From Diospyros lotus (Eukaryota; Streptophyta; Magnoliopsida; Ericales; Ebenaceae), in the NCBI RefSeq assembly GCF_014633365.1, contig NC_068344.1:36268670-36332669 (forward strand): DNA of 64,000 nucleotides, written 5' to 3'. Positions 24,240 to 36,844 of the stretch are shown in pieces. A program made the translations under genes and the position numbers. Each line of letters opens with the position of its first letter. The stretch's first letter is position 1. Below the pieces are notes generated by a model. That model was not told the DNA's origin, did not search any database, and saw nothing but the letters and a program-made list of their open reading frames with translations.

Positions 24240-25690
24240 CGTGTATCTTTTCCAGTAGGAGTAATATTGAAGTAAGTTGGGTTTTTCACTCTTCAGGCAC
24301 TCTTTAACTCCTATTTTTATAATTTTACCTAATATCCTATCTCTTGAATTTGCTTCAAAATATAATTTAGTAAGTTTTTTCCATGGGTTGAGTAAGAAGA
24401 TTAAGTGCATTAAACGTTATATAGAAGTGGGATTTTGTTTTTCAAAATAATTTTTGACAATCAAATAGTATTGAAGAGTTTTAAGGTGAACACTAGAATA
24501 TTTGTGTAGGATGAAAAATGTACATTATGTGTTGCTTATTAAGATTTTACTATTTATATAGGTAAAATTTTTAACTAATAAATAAAATTCTCAGCATAAT
24601 TATCTTTTAAGATTGTTAGATAGATTCTCGACTACACCATTTCTGAAATTTTTAAACTATTAAGTTATGAAACAAAGTATTTTAAGGATGAATAACTTTT
24701 TTGAATAACCAAAAATAAGTGCGATGTGTGATAAATAAGACATGTATTATGTAATAATTAATTTTTTTTTAATAAAGGTATTACAAGTAAATTTATAAAT
24801 GAAAGATCTCTCACCACAATCTTATTCTTTGAATTAACATATAATAGCAATACAAATAATACATATTGACGAATGACGTCACATAGCCAATACATCAGTA
24901 AATACTTCAAAAAATAAATTTAAATGAAGACATAATAATACGACGCCGCATTAGAGCCCGACAACCTCTCCAGCTCGGCGGCTCCCTCGAATTATAGACC
25001 GGCCGGGATGTCGGGAAGCATTATTGATGGATAAACAACAAACCTAAAAATCCTTTTTTTAGTTAAAAAAAGGTGCTTCCTTTCAGATCCTTTGCTTGTT
25101 TAAACTAGCATACTGGGCAGTGAGCACAGTACAGCTTCAACTCACAAAACACAATTAATACTTGTTCAATGCTTTTCCCCGTCTCCAAATCCCCAATTTC
25201 CTGACCAATTTCGTTCTCTTTTGTTTCCGAGAGTGTGATCTCTCTGAATTTTGATTTTTTACTTCAGCTGGTGTGAAGATTTGAGGCTCAAGATGGGTTG
25301 ATCGAGTACCCTTTCTGCATTCTAACCCCCCATTTTCTCGAATTCCAGGATGATTATGCCGGTGAGTTTGATCTCTTCCCTTTGAGGGTTCTTCTTGCGT
25401 AAAGGAGCGTGTAATGCTCTTGACTCATGTGTTGCCAAAAAAGAATCAAGTGAATTTCTTCTTGTGACGAAGAAACTTTTGTTTGTCTTGTGATGCCTTA
25501 TCGGAGGATTTTAGTAAGATTGAGCTGTGCTCATCAGTGGGTTCTTGGTTTTTTTGTGTTTTATACAGTGCTTTATGTTAGTTTCATAATTTGTGAGAGA
25601 ATCCCGTCTTCCTTTTAATATTTGTTAATTTATAGGGCCAGGATTCGAGGTAGTAAAGCTTCAATTTTATTGGTGATTAATTAGATAAAT
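24240..25690 (+). promoter_or_regulatory. Orphan copy of the gene C promoter and first non-coding exon
   Basis: Aligns with 30030-31422, the region immediately upstream of gene C, including GACGCCGCATTAG (24941 region), TTGTTCAATGCTTTT, the leader ending GATTATGCCG with an intact GTGAGT donor at 25362, and the acceptor TAATTTATAG at about 25634. No gene C coding exon follows; the copy is joined to the GT47-B promoter at about 25687-25690. It could act as a second upstream promoter for GT47-B (inference). Confidence 0.7.
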
Positions 25691-26563
25691 TGTTTAAAGG
25701 TCTCTTTTTCTTTTTTCTTATCTACAAAAACGACGGCGTTTATATGGTGTCTTTGTCCGTCCACCAAAAATGTGACCTTTCTTGTACTTATCCATCCATC
25801 TTCTGCTTCTTGCACATTATACTGTACATTAATAATTAACTATTATTATCAAATGTCGGTTGATTTGGGTAGCTGGAAGCTTTGATCTCTTCAGCACAGT
25901 GTTTGCTCCGTTCCCTTCTGCCCCTCCACTGTTTTGAACTAGTACTTTCTTCATCTCAAGCTTCTTTTTGAGTGTTCGTTTCCAAATTTTCCTGGGAAAA
26001 TCCCCCTACTTGGACCTCGTTTTTCCCCTGAACCAAACACCAGAATCGCTTCGGCTGAATTAGCTTTAATACCCATCATCCCTCTTTGTTTGGGGGCTAG
26101 GGAAAACATTTTTTGCTGAAAACTTGTTGTCTTGGAGGATTTACTCGATCATTGCTTGGTTCTAAGCTTGCGAAATTCACTGGAAATCTAAGGTTTGGCA
26201 TGCACTTCTGGGAAATTTAGGCATTTCAGGGATTATGAATTATTTTTCCTGACTGAATTTGGAATCTTTAATGTGTTTACGAATCAGCGATTAAGTCAGT
26301 TCTAGGACAGCAAATGGTAGGTTTTGATATTTTCTTGGCACAGAGAGTTCACAATGTAGATGGGTGCGTGTGTGTGTGGTTAAGCTAATTTGATGTTTTT
26401 TGCTAAGTGAATCTATCATCTTTGAACTGTTTTTCTGAGTAATTGATTGTCGTTCTTTTTAACTTCTTTTTCAGGAGATGGCAGGTCATTTCCATGTCAA
26501 TCAATCTCTCACTTAGACGATGGGGTGTAGCTAAGATCGTTAGTTGAGCGTTGCTAACTAAAT

Positions 26564-29139
26564 ATGGAGGTTGCAGTTCAAATTCAAAGGTTGTTTCATG
26601 TGCAAATCCAGAGACTGCTCTTAACCATAGCAACAGTTGTTGCTGTGGTAGTTGTATTTCAATTTCTAGTGTCCCCCAACAAAAACTATATATCCAATCT
26701 GTGGGATGCAAGCAACGGTTCAGTTGTTACAGTTGGGAATGTTACCTCCTCAAGTAGTTCAAAACTAACTGGTATCAGTGTAATTCATGGGATGGTTAAT
26801 AACTCGATGGCTTCTGATTCTGAGGGTGAGGGAAAGGATGGGGATGAGACTCAAGTGGAAGGAATGGAAAAGCACTCTTATTTCCAAGTAGATGGCCATG
26901 AAGAGATGAATAATTCTTTTCAAATAGATGAGGATGGACAATTGAGCCAAGAAATCACATCTGAGAGCGGTTTTGACCATGATAAGAGTTTAAGATACGT
27001 CAAAGCCCGAAACATAAACACCTCCTTTTCTATGTTGGGGGAGGTTCACAGTGAGTCTAGTATAGAGTCCCTTGGACTAGTGTCACCAAAAATCTCCCCA
27101 AATGTGATAGCAGACTTGGATGCAGGTTTAAGAACTCCACCGTCATCTATTGCGGGAAATGCATCTTTAGCACACAACAACACAGAACTTGTAGAAATCC
27201 AGCCTGGGCATACAAATAAAGAGCTGCTGGGAAATACTTCAACCTCTCAAAGCAATCATTCTTCGGTGTCTGTCGATCTTATTATGAAGGGAAGGAGGAG
27301 GCGTAAACCAACAACAATATCTGATATGACTTTGTTATTGCTTCAGAGTTTGAACTCATCGTCGGTATGTATTTGAACTTCATGGCTTCTACTTTAGCAA
27401 GGAGGACAGATTTTCTTATTTCTGATTTTTTGGCTTCTTGTATTTCTGGCTACAGAGGCCACAACGGTCTTCTCCACGCGACAGGGAACTTCAGTATGCA
27501 AGATCACAGATTCAGAATGCTCCTGTTATACGGAGTAGTCCAGAACTTTATGCTTCTCTTTTCAGAAATTATTCCATGTTTAGAAGGTACACCCATTTAC
27601 CCTGAAGGATACATTCAAACACTTGTAGCAACTGTAGCACTGTTATAAATTTCCCATGATGCTTATTGCAGGAGCTACGAATTGATGGAACGCATGCTCA
27701 AAGTTTATATCTACAAGGAAGGAGAGAAGCCAGTATTCCATCAACCACGGTTGACGGGTATTTATGCTTCTGAAGGATGGTTTATGCAATTGATAGAGCG
27801 AAATAAGCAATTTGTTGTAAGGGATCCCCGAAAAGCTCACCTGTTTTATTTACCTTTTAGCTCAAAAAATCTCAGGATTGCTCTTCAGCAAAAACAATTC
27901 ACCCGTCGTGAGGACTTGGAGGAATACCTGAAGAACTACACAGATATAATTGCCAGAAAGTATCGTTTTTTGAACAGAGTGAAAGGAGCAGATCATTTTC
28001 TGGTTGCTTGTCATGATTGGGTTTGTTTCTAATGCCTTACTTCAAAATTATGTGTCTTATATTGTCTCACAAAGTTGAGTCTTGACCCTTCTCGGTAATA
28101 TGGCTTTACCCATAGCAGAAATAGATAAACATTTGACACAAAAACTGAGTTAAACTGTTAGTTGATGAGTCATCCCGTCATGCTTGTCTATCAGTATTCA
28201 AATGAGATATTGGGATGCAGGAAGTTCATTTCCAGAACTTGAGAAATTTCACGAATTATTGTGGTCAGAAACCTGCAATTCTATACTAGTTCTGAAAGAT
28301 ACAAGCTCCTAACATAGCACCCATCTGGTTCGTTCTGTGAAAAGAGTGGGTAGTCTATGAATAATTGAAAGCCATAAGATGCGGGCTGCATTCTGAGTAT
28401 ACAAAATTTCAGTTTTAAGTCAGTATGGCAAGTATTTTGCATTGTTACCTAACAAAAAACATGGATTTTTCAGGCACCTTGGATGACGAGAAAGAGTATG
28501 GGGAATTTCATCAGAGTTCTTTGCAATGCCAATGTTGCCAGAGACTTCAGAATAGGCAAGGATGTATCTCTGCCAGTGACATATATCCGCTCTGCTCAGG
28601 ATCCCGGGCAAGATCTTGGAGGGAAACCCCCCTCACAGAGGACCATATTGGCCTTCTTCGCGGGAAACATGCATGGTTATCTGCGTCCAGTCCTGCTCCA
28701 GCATTGGGAAAACAAGGAACCTGATATGAAGATCTCCGGCCCCATGCCGCGCGATAGGGAGGGTAAAACCAAGTACATGGAGTCCATGAAAAGCAGCAAG
28801 TATTGCGTTTGCGCGAGGGGCTATGAAGTCCACACACCACGCGTGGTTGAAGCCATATACCACGAGTGTGTCCCGGTGATCATATCAGATAACTACGAGC
28901 CTCCATTCTTTGAAGTGCTGGAATGGGAGGCGTTTTCTGTGTTCGTTTTGGAGAAAGACATCCCGAATCTGAGGAACATACTTCTCTCGATACCAGAAGA
29001 TAGGTACTTGGCGATGCAGCAGAGAGTGAAGCTGGTGCAGCAGCATTTCCTTTGGCACAGAAAGCCGGCAAAGTACGACTTGTTTCATATGATCCTTCAC
29101 TCAGTCTGGTACAACAGAGTTCTTCAGGTGAAACTCTAA
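26564..29139 (+). CDS. GT47 exostosin-family glycosyltransferase, copy B (4 exons, 648 aa)
   Basis: Tandem paralogue of copy A with the same predicted Golgi type II topology. Exons: 26564-27364, 27456-27586, 27672-28020, 28474-29139, all GT-AG with phases equal to copies A and C. The anchor helix (LLLTIATVVAVVVVFQFLV) lacks the Glu found in A. The exostosin domain keeps the conserved ARGYEVHTPRVVEAIYHE and SLPVTYIRSAQ segments. The exon 4 start APWMTRKSMGNFIR, shared with A, departs from the usual APYETRHHMxxCIKALCNADV kept in C, so that divergence predates the A/B duplication. One Arg codon is lost in exon 1 and one Lys codon gained in exon 4 relative to A. The start was chosen by alignment with A. 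Confidence 0.9.
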
Positions 29140-30029
29140 ATCCCATTTAATCGAAAATCCATCTGTAAATGGCAGAAACGGCGATCGAGACACACTGGAG
29201 AACCATATGGAGAAAGTGTGAGATGGTTGCTGGAAGGATTGAAGATGTAAGAATTTCTGTTCCTCCGTCTGTTGCTGGGATGGGAACCTTTGAATCATGT
29301 TGAACAAATGATAGATCTTAAGTCTGCACGTTTTCTTGTATATATAGGCCATGGATTCAGGAAGAATGTGACCCTGCAACTCCAGACTGGCCTTCGGTTG
29401 CTCACTTTTTTATATGAGTTGTGTCACAAGATTGTTAAGATTGCCATGTTTCTCTTGTACAATAAGACATTTATTAAAATGAGTAAGATAAAATTGTATC
29501 AAAATAAAGTTAGAATATTTTTTTATATTAAGATATAGAATGGTCAAAGTGGAGTTAGAAAGAATTTTAAGTTTCTTATTAAATTATTTGTTAAATTTTT
29601 ATTTTTTTTATTTGTAAGGATTAAGATATAATTATTTTGTCAGGAGAGAGATATAAGTATATTTGGAAAAACTCAAATAAGATGTAAGTAATTTTTTTTT
29701 CAAGAATTATTAGATAAGTTTAACAAACACAATAAATATGATAAAAGTCTGAAATGATTTTTATATTTTATTTTTTATTTATATATTAGTTAACATATAT
29801 TATTTAAAAAAATAAAGGAAATAAAATAATTAAATTAATTCATATACCTTTTTTTAAAAAAAAAAAAAAAACACTTTGTTTAAGTGGGCACCTGTTCAAA
29901 TAGTAAGCAACTCTTAAACCATGCTTTTATGTGGAAATTCATCTATTTTAAACTATATGAAAGATACCTGTATCTTATTATGGCTCATTTTTGTTTATAT
30001 GATATTATGTTCTAGAAGTAATATAAAAA
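29140..30029 (+). other. 3' region of GT47-B with unit-specific insert
   Basis: The first about 330 bases match the A copy. From about 29470 to 30005 there is AT-rich sequence with no counterpart in unit 1, including a T-rich/A-rich run near 29851-29872. No terminal repeats or target duplication could be defined, so it may be an old insertion here or a deletion in unit 1. Confidence 0.45.
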
Positions 30030-31457
30030 TAAGTTGGGATTTTCACTCTTCATCTACTCTTAGTTCCTATTTTTATAACTCTACCTAAATTCTATCTCTT
30101 ACTCAAATTTGTCTCAAAATATAATTTAATAAAATTTTTGGATGGGTTGAGTGAGAACATTAAATACATTAAATGTCAAATTCTTACTAAAGTGAGACTT
30201 TTATCCTTCAAAATAATTTTTGATAATCAAATCAATATTTAAGAAAGAGTTTAAAAGTGAATACTTATATAAGTTAAAAAATGTGCATATCATATGTTAT
30301 TTATTAAAACTTTACTATTTATATAGGTCAAATCTTTAACGAGTAAGCGAAATTTTTAATATAATTATTTTTTGAGATTGTTAGATGAGATTATCAATAA
30401 TATCATTTTTGAGATTTTCAAGTTATGATGCAAAGTATTTGCGATGCATGATGCTCTTTAATTGGTAAGATATGTATCGCATAATAATTAATTTTTTCTT
30501 AATAAAGGGTATATTACAAGTAAATTTATAAATGAAAGATCTCTCATCACAATCTTATTCTTTGAATTAGCAAATAATAGCAATACAAATGACACATATT
30601 GACGAGACATAACCAACACATCAGTAAATACTTCAAAAAATAGATTTAAATGAAGACAAAATAATACGACGCCGCATTAGGGCCCGACAGACTCTCCGGC
30701 TCGGCGGCTAATTAAAGACCGGAGGGGATGCATTATTGATATGGATAAACACCAAAAATAAAAATCCTTTTTTTAGTTGAAAAAGGTGCTTCCTTCCAGA
30801 TCCTTTGCTTGTTTAACTAGCACCAGCGTGCTGAGCAGTGAGCACAGTAAAGCTTCAATGCTTCAACTCACAAGTCACAATTAATACTTGTTCAATGCTT
30901 TTTCCCGTCTCCAAATCCCCAATTTCCGGACCAATTTCGTTCTCTTTCGTTTACGCGAGTGACAAGTGTAATCTCTCTGAATTTTGAATTTTTGCTTCAG
31001 CTGGTGTGAACATTTGAGGCTAAAGATGGGTTGATCGAGTACCCTTTTTGCATTCTAACCCCCATTTTCTCGAATTCTAGGATGATTTATGCAGGTAAGT
31101 TTGATCTCTTCCCTTTGAGGGCTCTTCTTGCGTAAATGAGCGTGTAATAATGCTGTTGACGCTTGTTGCCAAAAGAATCGAGTGAATTTCTTCTTGTAAC
31201 GAAGAAACTTTTGTTTTTCTTGTGACGCCTTATCAGATGATTTTAGTAAGATTGAGCTGTGATCATCAGTTTGTTCTTAGTTTTTATGTGTTTTATACAG
31301 TACTTTATATTATTTTCATTATTTGTGAGAGAATCCCAACTTCCTTTTAATTTGTGTTAATTTATAGGACCAGGATTAGAGTTAGTAGAGCTCCAATTTT
31401 ATTGGCGATTAATTAGATAAATCCTGCTTGATGCAAGCATCGGGAACCTTCTAAGGC
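30030..31457 (+). promoter_or_regulatory. Promoter, leader exon and leader intron of GT47-C
   Basis: A leader exon probably ends at 31094 (GCAG/GTAAGT donor at 31095) and a leader intron runs to a TTTATAG acceptor at 31367, leaving a 90-base second leader segment before the ATG at 31458. The same arrangement is preserved in the orphan copy at 24240-25690. Confidence 0.5.
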
Positions 31458-34400
31458 ATGGGATATTCCATTCAATTTCAAAAGTTATGGCGCTTTGAGA
31501 AAAGGAAATGGCTCCTTGTGGTGCTTTTTGTGGCTTTTACTCATTTGTTCTGTCAGCTCTTTGTGCTTCCCTATGGCAATGCTCTTCGGTCTCTATTTCC
31601 GGGTGATGAGCTTCAAATGCATGACAAGGGCATCTTTTTATCGAGATTTTCTTCTGTTAAGTCCGTGATGCTTAGCAACTCCATCCCTGTCAATGCTTCA
31701 GATTCAGTGGATGCTAAGCTGCTCGTTAGCGCTGTCAAAAATGCTGACAAATATGTTTTGGGTGGGAACATTGGGCATGGTGATGTAGAAATGGAAGAGA
31801 AAATGAATTCGGAGAATGATCTTGCATTAGGCAAGAAAGACCTAGAAAATAGTTTTGATGATGTTGAAAAGAGGAAGGAAGGCGATGATTTCCCTTCTGA
31901 GAATGTTGTAAACTTGGGGGAAAGTTCTGTAGTGGCCAACAATCAAGATTATAAGCATTTCTTGGTCAAAGTAAATGGAAGTAGGCACAGTCTCTCGGTG
32001 GATCAGATTGTTGAACCAAGCAATGGATCTTCAATGAATAATGTTCCAGGAGGAGATGCGAGTGTTACCCAAGTGACAGTTGGGACAGTTAGGACTGCAA
32101 TTGTATCCCCCTCAGTTGTTTTGCCCCAAGAAGAAAGTATTCATAGCCAGAGTGCAAACACAAGTGCTGATGACCACTTTTCATCTAAGGGATCTGCAAA
32201 TCTCAATGAGAGTTCTGCATCACAAAAGTATCGTGACATTAATGATGTGTCAGATAAGTTAATTGAAACAGAACATAGTATTGCCCCGGAGCAGATTGTT
32301 GAACCAATTAGTGATGGAGTTTCAGCAGAAACTACTGTAGAAGAAGATACATCTGATTTCGATGACATTACTTCTTCAGTAGACTTGGTGTCAAATTCAA
32401 GCATCGTAATTGATTCTGCTGTAGTAAACAGATCTTCAACTGGAGCAGAAATAATACTACTTCCAAATAATCAAAGTTGGTTGCAGTTTCAAAGTGATAT
32501 CTCACCACCAAAAAACAACTCTATGACGAAGAAGATGAGATGTGAGATGCCCCCAAAATCAGTAATGTCCATAAATATGATGAATGAGTTATTAGTTAGG
32601 CACCGCCGTTCTTCTCGTGCAATGGTATGAATTCCATGGCTAAATGTTTAAAAATTTTGCCAAATGATTTTATTTTTAATTTTTTGGCTGTGTCAGATGG
32701 TTTTTATCATTAAAATAGAGATATTAATAACTTATTGGATTGGGTTTTAGAGGCCTCGATGGTCCTCAGGACATGACCAGGAAATCCTAGCAGCAAAGAT
32801 GCAGATTGACAATGCTCCTCCTGCAAAGAATGAAATAGAGCTCTATGCTCCTCTCTTTAGAAATGTTTCTAGATTTAAAAGGTATGTTTGGTTTAATTAT
32901 TATTCCTCAAGCATATTCATGCTATGTTACGTGGGTTTCTGAATGGAAGAAATCTCTGCTATTATCACTTAGCTTTCAGTTAATCCTTTTACTGGATGTT
33001 TTATGGAATTGAAATATTGAGAAAGCCATTGGAGAAGAAATGGGCAAAATGAGAAACAGAGGAAGCAACAGCTTTTTTGACCAAGAATCCAAAATTATGC
33101 AACTGTAGGATTTCAAATGACATAAAATTTCTAAAAAGCTTCTCTCTCTTTTTTTTTTCCCGGGAACAGAGAATTAGTTAAAGTTTCAGAGGTTCAGGCA
33201 TTAGTTGTTGAAGTTTACGTTTCTTTTTTAATTTTACATGTAGTCATATTTTTGAATTTTGACATTGCAACTGAACCTGCTGGAGAAAATAGCAGAATCA
33301 AAAACAATGTTGATTGTTGAATCTGCGCACAAATAACAACACCCCCCCTCCCCCCCGGGGCCGGGGCAGTGGCACATTAGTTTATTCGGTCTTCTTGAGT
33401 TTGTGCTTAGAACTCGGACAGTACCCTTTTCTTGTGAGAAAGCATTTTGTTTTCCTTTTCATCTGAATTTAAAAAACATTGATTCGGTTGCGTGATTAGG
33501 AGCTATGACCTCATGGAACGCAATCTCAAAGTGTATATCTACAAGGAAGGAGAAAAACCAATCTTTCATCAGCCAATCCTAAAGGGCTTATACGCCTCAG
33601 AGGGATGGTTTATGAAATTGATGGAGGGAAACAGACAGTTTGCGGTTAAGGATCCCAGAAAGGCACACCTATTTTACATGCCATTCAGTTCTAGAATGCT
33701 CGAGTATTCCCTGTACGTACGCAACTCTCACAACCGCACAAACCTACGACAATATTTGAAACAGTACACGGAAACAATTGCAGCAAAGTACCGCTTCTGG
33801 AATAGAACTGGTGGAGCCGATCATTTTCTTGTTGCCTGCCATGATTGGGTATGTCCCGTTACTATTGCTTTTGCTTCAAAAATTTGTTCAGAAAATATTC
33901 AACCACGTCACTTGTTTTTTCTTAATATCCCCCATTTACCTCAGCTTAGATTACTAAACCACTGTTTTCATGCCGAACTTGCAGGGAAGATTTTCTTTGA
34001 GCTTAATTTCCTTCTAATAACTATACAACATGTTAAAAATATTTGATATTTTATTTGTTGTATTGGGTAGAGTTATAAGTGGCTCATAGAAGATAAGATC
34101 ATAGATAAAAATGACTGGCAAATTAGAATTCATGTACCCAACCCCAAATAGTGAGATAATAACCCATTGTCTCTTTGTAGGCTCCATATGAAACGAGGCA
34201 TCATATGGAACACTGCATCAAGGCCCTCTGCAATGCAGATGTGACTACCGGCTTCAAAATAGGCCGAGACATCTCTCTTCCAGAAACCTACGTGCGATCG
34301 GCCAGAAATCCTCTGAGGGACCTCGGTGGAAAACCCCCTTCTAAACGACACATACTCGCCTTCTATGCCGGTAACATGCATGGCTACCTGCGTCCAATCT

Positions 34401-34849
34401 TGCTGAAGCACTGGAAGGACAAAGACCCGGATATGAAGATCCTTGGTCCTATGCCTCCCGGAGTGGCAAGCAAGATGAATTACATCCAGCATATGAAAAG
34501 CAGCAAGTACTGCATCTGCCCCAAGGGCTACGAGGTGAACAGTCCACGTGTCGTTGAAGCCATCTTCTACGAGTGCGTGCCAGTGATCATATCTGACAAC
34601 TTTGTCCCACCGTTTTTCGAGGTCTTGGACTGGGGGGCCTTCTCTGTGATTCTTGCAGAGAAAGACATTCCAAACTTGAAAGATGTTCTCCTTTCTATAC
34701 CAGAGGAGAGGTATCTTGCAATGCAGCTTGCTGTGAGGAAAGCTCAGAGGCATTTTCTGTGGCATGCCAAGCCGTTGAAGTATGACCTCTTCCACATGAC
34801 ACTTCACTCTATTTGGTACAACAGAGTTTATCAGATAAAAGTTAGATGA
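31458..34849 (+). CDS. GT47 exostosin-family glycosyltransferase, gene C (4 exons, 771 aa)
   Basis: Complete GT47 gene, older paralogue of A and B. Exons: 31458-32624, 32751-32881, 33500-33848, 34181-34849. Exon 2 (131 nt) and exon 3 (349 nt) match A and B exactly in length and phase. The N-terminus has a basic segment (FEKRKW), a membrane helix at about 19-38 and FVLPYGNALRSLF, typical of the At5g11610/At5g19670 group. A stem of about 390 residues, acidic and Ser-rich, precedes the exostosin domain at about 437-745, where canonical blocks are intact: YIYKEGEKPIFHQP, DHFLVACHDW, APYETRHHMEHCIKALCNAD, AFYAGNMHGYLRPILLKHW, CPKGYEVNSPRVVEAIFYE, CVPVIISDNFVPPFFEVLDW. Expected in the Golgi in cell-wall or glycoprotein glycan synthesis; substrate unknown. 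A G/C-homopolymer patch lies in intron 2 near 33343-33367. Confidence 0.9.
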
Positions 34850-34865
34850 GTAGCACAAGACAATT

Positions 34866-34985
34866 AACTGTTGGGGAATAAGACTATACTACTCGAGTCT
34901 TACTAAGAGAGCAATTGAGACTCACACGACTCGAACTCGCGAGTGCTACGACCTATCACTAAGTTAGACTTTATCGCTCATTCAT
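34866..34985 (-). repeat. Possible tRNA-derived SINE fragment in the 3' UTR of gene C
   Basis: On the minus strand TAACTTAGTGATAGG (34966-34952) resembles a pol III A box and GCGAGTTCGAGTC (34940-34928) a B box, with tRNA-like spacing. No 3' tail or target duplication was found. It begins 17 bases after the stop codon and is also present in the duplicated copy near 60111-60230. Confidence 0.35.
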
Positions 34986-36126
34986 CTTGTACCACTGCAG
35001 AAAGTGTTTGTGGGTTTGAACTGGATAATGGTCCTGTATAGGCTCTGCTGTAAATAGGTTTTACTGTGTACCATTTTGTCAACTGGAGTGCCTTCAAGAC
35101 TTATTTTTTTTCTTCTTCTGGGGAAGTGATTTTCATGTTAGATTGCTCATATAAGATTAAGTTGCAGGAAAGGGTTAATCATATAGCCACTTTTTAGACT
35201 TCACATTATGGTTTTCACCTAATTTTTATATTATTTCTTGAATTTGTCTCAAAGAGTGGACCAAAAAATACTAACAAGAGTGGTACATTTTGTTAAACAC
35301 ATGGTTTTGGGTCAATTATTGAAAATATCAAACTTTGTATGGTATCAATTCCACAACAAACTTTATTAATTTTATGTTTAAGCTTTCAAATTTGTATCAA
35401 TTTTACATTTGTAAGAGTTTGAAAAATGAGAAAAAAATTAATAATTAATACATCAAGAGAGTATTAATCAATACATAAAAAAATATTAAGACAGACAAAA
35501 CTAAAAATTAAATATAAATTAATAAATTTTGAAATATATTTTAAAATTGATACATTGACCAAAATTTAATAACTTTTATTGAAATAAAAAAATGTTTCTT
35601 GTTAAATATATTACTCTTTTATTGTTCTTTTTGGACAAAATCCATCCAAATATAGGATGGTTACTTATCATGACACGATTTCTTTGGTTACTGTCTGATC
35701 AATGTGCTTGGTGTGCCTGTGAAGCAAAACCAGAAACGGGATGCTTCCAGAGCTCTCATTTGATCTCAAATCTGCATAACCCAATCACTGGTTTTGGGAA
35801 AGGCCGAAGACCCTTTCTTTTCCACTTTCACTTTTTGCAGCGAATCAATAAATTCAAGATCTTTGGAACAGAAATTCTGGAGGATTTTTCAAGCGAAAGC
35901 GAAACTGAAAACCCAGACATTTGATTAATTGCAGATTTTTCAGATGGAATTGGACGTTGATAGAGTGATCCCAGATGGGCCATAAAAGCAACAGTTATTG
36001 GGTAACGATCTGAAGAATTTTGCTCCATTCCCATTCAATGACCCATCTCTTTCATTGGTTCATGTTTGGAGTAATTTAATATATATTCTTATTATTTATT
36101 ATTTTTGCAAAGTTCATTGCTTTATT
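34986..36126 (+). other. 3' region of gene C and start of a gene-like segment
   Basis: AT-rich sequence after gene C, then from about 35690 less AT-rich sequence resembling a gene leader. The open frame at 35592-35924 and the short MELDVDRVIPDGP frame at 35944 show no recognisable domain. Nearly identical sequence recurs at 60231-61388. Confidence 0.3.
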
Positions 36127-36844
36127 TAGGGATGTTCAAAAAAATTGATAAATCGTGAAAACCGAATCGCACCGCATCACACCGTGCGGTTTTTTAAGGG
36201 GAGCGGTCTGGTACGGTTTAAGAATCTCAAACCATGCGATTTGTGATTTGAAGATTTCTTGGTTCGGTTTAAAATTGAATCCTCGAGTATAATGTAATAA
36301 TAAAAAAATTATGAAATAATTTACAAAACAATTTATTCTCAAACCAGAAAAACATACTGTTAAACAGATTGTAAACAATCTCTTCTGTTTATATATAAAC
36401 AGAAACCGCACTACGAAACAATTTATTAAGCCATAAACAATCTGATAAACAGAAACCGCACTAGGAAACAATTTATTAAACCATAAACAATCTGTTTGTA
36501 TATAAACAGATTGTTTATATGCAAACAGATTGCTTATAAACAATCTCTATACAATATGTTATAAATAAAAGATTGTTTTATTTATTTTGATTTATAACTA
36601 AATGGTTGATGAAACATTTTATTGAATCATAAAAATCGCACTACGAAAATGAGTAGATTAATATTTTGAATATTTTGAACAAATTGCGAAAACCGCACTG
36701 AACCACACCACAAAATACAGTGCGATTCGGTGCAGTTTCGACACACCAAAAAGACCACAGGGTTTGGTTTAACAGAAAATTGCACAAATGATTTAGAGTA
36801 TTGAAAATATCAAAAATCAATCAAATCGAACCATGCACACCCTA
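36127..36844. mobile_element. Non-autonomous hAT-type element (718 bp), with empty site in the duplicate
   Basis: Starts TAGGGATGTTCA and ends TGCACACCCTA, flanked by perfect 8-bp repeats GCTTTATT (36119-36126 and 36845-36852). The duplicated segment has a single GCTTTATT at about 61389-61396 with no insert. Terminal motif style matches the element at 3604-5219. The interior has subterminal GCGGTTT/AAACCGC words and a short tandem repeat at about 36405-36500. Confidence 0.9.

Larger units (their letters stand above)
20259..25690 (+). repeat. Tandem duplication unit 1 (GT47-A plus orphan leader of gene C)
   Basis: This segment aligns with unit 2 (25687-31422) over promoter, all exons and introns, 3' region and a downstream promoter-like block. 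Outer homology starts at 20259 (AAATTG) and stops at 25690, where the block corresponding to 31419-31422 (AAAT) passes directly into sequence matching 20259 onward. Confidence 0.85.
25687..31422 (+). repeat. Tandem duplication unit 2 (GT47-B plus leader of gene C)
   Basis: Direct copy of unit 1. The unit 1/unit 2 junction has the 4-base overlap AAAT (25687-25690), shared by both parental ends (20259-20262 and 31419-31422), as expected of microhomology-mediated joining or replication slippage. Unit 2 is longer mainly because of extra sequence at about 29470-30005. Confidence 0.85.

Noticed and set aside
34130..34858. Long minus-strand open frame over the last exon of gene C (and its copy at 59648-60103)
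   Set aside because: Mirror of the conserved GT47 exon; no independent evidence of coding.
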